This document shows, in pieces, positions 53,435 through 57,469 of a DNA stretch of 57,469 nt. The DNA is taken from NCBI GenBank assembly GCA_030648255.1, contig JAUSHZ010000005.1:1-57469 (forward strand), read 5' to 3'. The stretch's first letter is position 1. Each line of letters begins with the position of its first letter. The DNA is from a bacterium. GTDB taxonomy: Bacteria > Patescibacteriota > Minisyncoccia > Minisyncoccales > CG1-02-41-26. The notes below the pieces were generated by a model. That model saw only the letters and a program-made list of their open reading frames with translations, was not told the DNA's origin and searched no databases. The position numbers were made by a program, and so were the translations under genes.

Positions 53435-56077
53435 ATGGATTATTCAATATTAGAATCTAGTTTCAAAGGGCTAACTAGCCAAGAGGCAGATTTTCGTTTG
53501 CAAAAAAATGGCAAGAATGTTTTGCCATCCCCAAAACCGCATTCAAAAATAAAGCTTTTTCTTAGCCAGTTTAACAGCCCCTTAATGTATGTTCTTTTAA
53601 TAGCGGTTGTTATCTCTTTTTTTTCAAAGCATTTTTCAGACACTATTTTTATTATTGTTGTTTTATTTATTAATACTACGGTTGGGTTTTACCAAGAAAA
53701 CAAAGCAAACAATTCTTTAGCAGCTTTAAAGAAAATGGTAAAAATAAAAGCCAAGGTCTTGCGAGATGGCAATGAAAAAGAAATTGATAGTGAAAATTTG
53801 GTTGAAGGAGATGTGGTTATATTAAAAATGGGAGATAAGGTTCCCGCTGACGGCCGAGTTATTGAATCGAAAAATTTAAAAATTAACGAAGCCAGCCTAA
53901 CAGGAGAATCCAAGGCAGTAAAAAAAGATGAAGGCGCAAAAGTACCCGAAAATTCTCCTTTAGCTGAACAGATCAATATGGCTTTTATGGGTACCATTAT
54001 TGAAGAGGGAGAAGGGAAGATAATGGTTACGGGTACTGGCCTTAACACTGAAATTGGCAAAATTGTTGGGTTATTAAGAGAAACAAAAGAAAGGAAAACG
54101 CCCCTTCAAAAGAAAATCCTTACTCTTTCAAAGCAAACCGCTGTTTTTATAATAGCTATTATAATAACTATTATTTTAATTGGTTATTTTACAGAAAAAT
54201 CTTTTAATGATATTTTGGTGGCCTCATTGGCTCTGGCTGTTTCAGCTATTCCCGAAGGCCTTTTACCAGCCATTACTGTTATATTAACCTTGGGAATGCG
54301 CCGGATATTTAAACAAAAAGGCTTGGTAAGAAAATTAATTGCCACAGAAACTTTGGGAAGCGTAACTGTTATTTGCACTGATAAAACAGGCACTTTAACA
54401 GAGGGTAAAATGCAGGTGAGCCATGTGTTTACAAGCACAAAAGAACTATTAAGCTCTAACTTTAAGAATATTTTTAAGAATAATAATTCTAACGGAATTG
54501 AGTCGCATATTTTAGCTCTAAAAATTGCTTCATTAGTTAATGAGGCATTTGTGGAAAACCCTGACCAAGAATTAGAAAAGTGGATAGTTCGAGGCAGGCC
54601 AACAGATCAAGCCCTGTTGATGGCTGGCATGCAAGCTGGGATTTACAAAGAAGAATTAGAAACTCAATATCCAGTGCTTGATAGAATTAATTTTGAATCT
54701 GGCGCGAAATATGCTGTTACCTATCATAAATTTGGTAATAAAAAAAATATTTTGTATGCCCTAGGCGCTCCTGAAATTATTATTGAACATTCAGCATTTC
54801 TAGATATTGATGGAAAAAAGAAAAAATTAAGCCCCATTGAATTAAAAAAGCTTTTTCTTAAGGTAAATACTTTAACTGAAAAAGGGTTGAGAGTGTTGGC
54901 TTGTTGTTATAAAGTGTATCCTTGCTCCACAAAATATGAAAATTTATTAGAGCTTAGAGAGAAAATGGTATTAGTTGGTTTTGTGGCTATTAAAGACCCA
55001 TTAAGGGTTGACGCTGCAGAGTCGATTGAAATTACCAAAAAAGCTGGCATTCGCACAATTCTTATTACTGGCGATCATAAACTAACAGCTAAAGCCATTG
55101 CTTTGGAAATCGGCCTCCATGCAGAAAAAGAAAACATTTTAGAGGGCAAAGAGATTGATTTATTAAGCGACGATGATTTAAAAGAAAAGGTTAAGCTTAT
55201 TTCAATTTACGCTAGAGTTTCTCCAAGCCATAAGTTGCGTATTGTTAGAGCTCTTCAAAACAATGGCGAGGTGGTGGCTATGGTGGGGGATGGGGTTAAT
55301 GATGCCCCAGCCTTAAAGATAGCTGACATTGGTATTTCCTTGGGCTCTGGCACTGATGTTGCCAAAGAGGTAGCTGACTTAGTTTTGCTTGACAATAACT
55401 TTAGAACCATTATAAAAGCTATTGAACAGGGCAGGGTTGTTTTTGGAAATATAAGAAAGGTCTTTACTTATCTAGTGGCTGATGATTTTTCAGAGTTGTT
55501 TTTATTTTTGGGCTGCATGGTTATGGGATTTCCTTTACCACTTTTGCCAGCCCAAATTCTTTGGATAAATTTAGTGGAAGATGGTTTCCCCGATATTGCT
55601 TTAACAACCGAACAAGAAACAAAGGGAATAATGGACGAACCCCCAAGAAGTCCCAAAGAGCCAATTTTAAACAAACCTTTAAAAAAATGGATGGTTTGTA
55701 TTTTTTTAATTTCTGGGTTGGCTGCTTTTTTTGCATTTTTATTTTTTTGGAAATCCTCTGGCCAAATAGAAAAAGCCAGATCAATGACTTTTGCTTTAAT
55801 GTGCCTTGATTCTTTGGTGTTTGCTTTTTCTGTTCGCTCTTTCAAGAGAACAATCTTTAGAAAAGATATTTTTTCCAACAGGTATTTAGTTTTTGGTGTT
55901 GCCTTGGGGCTTATTCTATTGCTTGGCGCTGTTTACTTTCCGCCTTTGCAAAAACTTTTGGCCACTCAGCCATTAAGCGGTTTTGAATGGTTAATAATTT
56001 TGGGAATTAGCTTAGTGGAAATTATTTTAATAGAGATTGTAAAAAAAAGAATTTTTAGCTATAATAAAATTAAATAA
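53435..56077 (+). CDS. Cation-transporting P-type ATPase (P2/Ca2+-like)
   Basis: GDKVPADGRVIE; INEASLTGES; ICTDKTGTLTEG; MVGDGVNDAPALKIADIGISLGSGTDVAKEVADLVLLDNNF. Confidence 0.96.
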   Translation: MDYSILESSFKGLTSQEADFRLQKNGKNVLPSPKPHSKIKLFLSQFNSPLMYVLLIAVVISFFSKHFSDTIFIIVVLFINTTVGFYQENKANNSLAALKKMVKIKAKVLRDGNEKEIDSENLVEGDVVILKMGDKVPADGRVIESKNLKINEASLTGESKAVKKDEGAKVPENSPLAEQINMAFMGTIIEEGEGKIMVTGTGLNTEIGKIVGLLRETKERKTPLQKKILTLSKQTAVFIIAIIITIILIGYFTEKSFNDILVASLALAVSAIPEGLLPAITVILTLGMRRIFKQKGLVRKLIATETLGSVTVICTDKTGTLTEGKMQVSHVFTSTKELLSSNFKNIFKNNNSNGIESHILALKIASLVNEAFVENPDQELEKWIVRGRPTDQALLMAGMQAGIYKEELETQYPVLDRINFESGAKYAVTYHKFGNKKNILYALGAPEIIIEHSAFLDIDGKKKKLSPIELKKLFLKVNTLTEKGLRVLACCYKVYPCSTKYENLLELREKMVLVGFVAIKDPLRVDAAESIEITKKAGIRTILITGDHKLTAKAIALEIGLHAEKENILEGKEIDLLSDDDLKEKVKLISIYARVSPSHKLRIVRALQNNGEVVAMVGDGVNDAPALKIADIGISLGSGTDVAKEVADLVLLDNNFRTIIKAIEQGRVVFGNIRKVFTYLVADDFSELFLFLGCMVMGFPLPLLPAQILWINLVEDGFPDIALTTEQETKGIMDEPPRSPKEPILNKPLKKWMVCIFLISGLAAFFAFLFFWKSSGQIEKARSMTFALMCLDSLVFAFSVRSFKRTIFRKDIFSNRYLVFGVALGLILLLGAVYFPPLQKLLATQPLSGFEWLIILGISLVEIILIEIVKKRIFSYNKIK

Positions 56078-56080
56078 TCA

Positions 56081-56105
56081 AGCGCCAAAAAAGCGCTTTT
56101 TATTA
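56081..56105 (+). terminator. Short hairpin terminator
   Basis: aagcgc-caaaaa-agcgctttttatt. Confidence 0.65.
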
Positions 56106-56110
56106 TATAC

Positions 56111-57283
56111 ATGAAAATAGCTATTAATCTTACAAGGGAATATATCGGGGGAATTACTTCCTCTAACATTAATTTAATTAATCATCTCTATGGCCAAGAT
56201 TATGATCTTTTGGGAATTGAATTAAACGCTCGAATGTATATGAAGGGCCCTATTATTTTTAGGAATTTTGCCCCAGAGGTTTTTGATCATCACATAATTA
56301 ATGTTCATGATTTGCCAATAATGGATGTGTTGAAGAAGAGTAAAACCCTTAAAGATGTTGAGCGCAGATACAAAGAATCAATTAGTATAATGAGGTGTAT
56401 TCTTAAAAAAGAGAAACCAGATGTTGTGCTTTTAAGCGGATCTCATTATGCTCCTTGGCTTATGTCTGTAGCTGCTAAAAGAGAAAAAATTCCTATTGTG
56501 CTTTGGTATTCTGGAGTTTTATCAATGGAAACAGGCCATTATTCAAAAAAAGTAAGGAATATTTTTCAGGCCATGGAAAAATCTTTAGTTGCTCGGGCTT
56601 TTCGAATCGTTTTTCCTTCAAAGTTGTGCAAGGATTTGGTTGAAACAACTGTCACAAAAAAGAAAATTAAAAAAAGTCATATTATACCTAACCCCATTGC
56701 CAATATTTTTACAGATCCGTGCGCGGTTGAGTATTCCAATGAACGCAAAATAGCGGCTGTGGGAAGATATTCAAAAATAAAAAATTTTGATAGATTTTTC
56801 GAACTCCACAGAGTGCTTCTTCAAAGAGGGTGGAATCATACTGCTTCATTTGTAACCAACCCAGAGTCAAACTTTAACAATAAACCCAAAACCATTGAAA
56901 TTGTGCCTCCAACAAATTGGGAGGGATTGAAAAAGTTTTATCTTTCTCAGGGTTTAATAATTTGCCCATCGGATTTTGAAACATTTGGCAATGTTCCCAT
57001 GGAAGCAGCTTGTCTTGGTATTCCGGTGTTGGTAAGTGATAAAATGGGTTGCGCTGAAATATTAAAAAAAGTGGGACTATTAAATATGGTGATTTCTTTC
57101 TCAGATATTGAGAAAGTGGCTAATAGAGTGCAAGAATTATGTGGTCAATCAATAGAGCCAAAACAATTAAACGCTCTAAAAAGGGTGTTAGATTATCGTT
57201 CTGTGTCTGAAAGTATAAGAGAAGTTTTGCAAAGTGCTTGCCGTAGGGTTTGCGTAAAAAAAGTCCCAATTCTTGAGAAATAG
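56111..57283 (+). CDS. GT4-like glycosyltransferase
   Basis: AAVGRYSKIKNFDRFFELHRVL; ICPSDFETFGNVPMEAACLGIPVLVSDKMGCAEIL. Confidence 0.85.
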   Translation: MKIAINLTREYIGGITSSNINLINHLYGQDYDLLGIELNARMYMKGPIIFRNFAPEVFDHHIINVHDLPIMDVLKKSKTLKDVERRYKESISIMRCILKKEKPDVVLLSGSHYAPWLMSVAAKREKIPIVLWYSGVLSMETGHYSKKVRNIFQAMEKSLVARAFRIVFPSKLCKDLVETTVTKKKIKKSHIIPNPIANIFTDPCAVEYSNERKIAAVGRYSKIKNFDRFFELHRVLLQRGWNHTASFVTNPESNFNNKPKTIEIVPPTNWEGLKKFYLSQGLIICPSDFETFGNVPMEAACLGIPVLVSDKMGCAEILKKVGLLNMVISFSDIEKVANRVQELCGQSIEPKQLNALKRVLDYRSVSESIREVLQSACRRVCVKKVPILEK

Positions 57284-57358
57284 GCACCTTAAGAGAAAGA
57301 GAGCAGTTAAAGGTTATCCACAAATAACAAAAGTGTTTTAGATACAAACATTTTGCAC

Positions 57359-57469
57359 TCAGAATAATCTAAGAGCTTGATTTGGCGTTTTACCATTTAA
57401 ACTACAATGTTTGGTGTCGTTGTAATACATATTCCATAATCTTATCTTGTATTTTAAATCTTCAAAAGA
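57359..57469 (-). mobile_element. C-terminal fragment of an IS transposase (rve/integrase-core type), running off the window
   Basis: Minus-strand translation SFEDLKYKIRLWNMYYNDTKHCSLNGKTPNQALRLF* resembles the YN..R.H..L.GKTP...L signature of IS3/IS481-type transposases. Confidence 0.75.

Noticed and set aside
55468-55878. 136-aa minus-strand ORF in the P-type ATPase
   Set aside because: Antisense to well-conserved ATPase sequence.
1-57469. CRISPR arrays, tRNA or rRNA genes
   Set aside because: No regularly spaced direct repeats with unique spacers, and no tRNA/rRNA-like sequence recognised by eye; a tool-based scan was not possible.
1-57469. Alternative genetic code (TGA as Gly, as in Gracilibacteria/SR1)
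   Set aside because: Several genes end at TGA with plausible C-termini (for example 43113, 34816) and conserved glycines are not encoded by TGA.

Overview
The window looks like one contig from a Candidate Phyla Radiation (Patescibacteria/Parcubacteria-like) genome. This is inferred from gene content, AT-richness and use of TGA as a stop; no taxonomic search was possible. Three blocks are visible. (1) ~1-11.2 kb: tandem secreted surface proteins. Three carry a C-terminal peptidoglycan-binding-like domain; one of these is a 2323-aa giant and one a HExxH metalloprotease. A small Thr-rich relative lacks the PG domain. (2) ~11.3-46.6 kb: a very compact surface-glycan locus with a mostly + strand ~28-kb gene train. 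It contains GDP-mannose/GDP-deoxysugar genes (GT4-ManC fusion, Gmd, reductase), WxcM/RmlD-like genes, a pseudaminate/legionaminate-type pathway (radical SAM-PseB fusion, PseC, SpsF-like, aminotransferase, GNAT, PseI/SpsE), many GTs and methyltransferases, a Wzx-like flippase, an initiating sugar-phosphate transferase and an O-antigen ligase/polymerase. (3) ~46.6-57.3 kb: murB, secA, a RelB/RelE-like toxin-antitoxin pair, secD, secF, a P-type ATPase and a GT4. A truncated IS transposase C-terminus lies at the right edge on the minus strand. The most unusual signals are non-coding: a multi-helix leader before murB with mutually exclusive helices, one of which buries the start codon; a 13-codon Lys-rich mini-ORF with its own promoter-like and terminator elements before secA; a family of 19-bp-stem palindromes whose arm and loop modules are inverted between copies; and degenerate 7-nt repeats and palindrome fragments inserted inside coding sequences. 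All calls were made by eye; no database search or folding was run.
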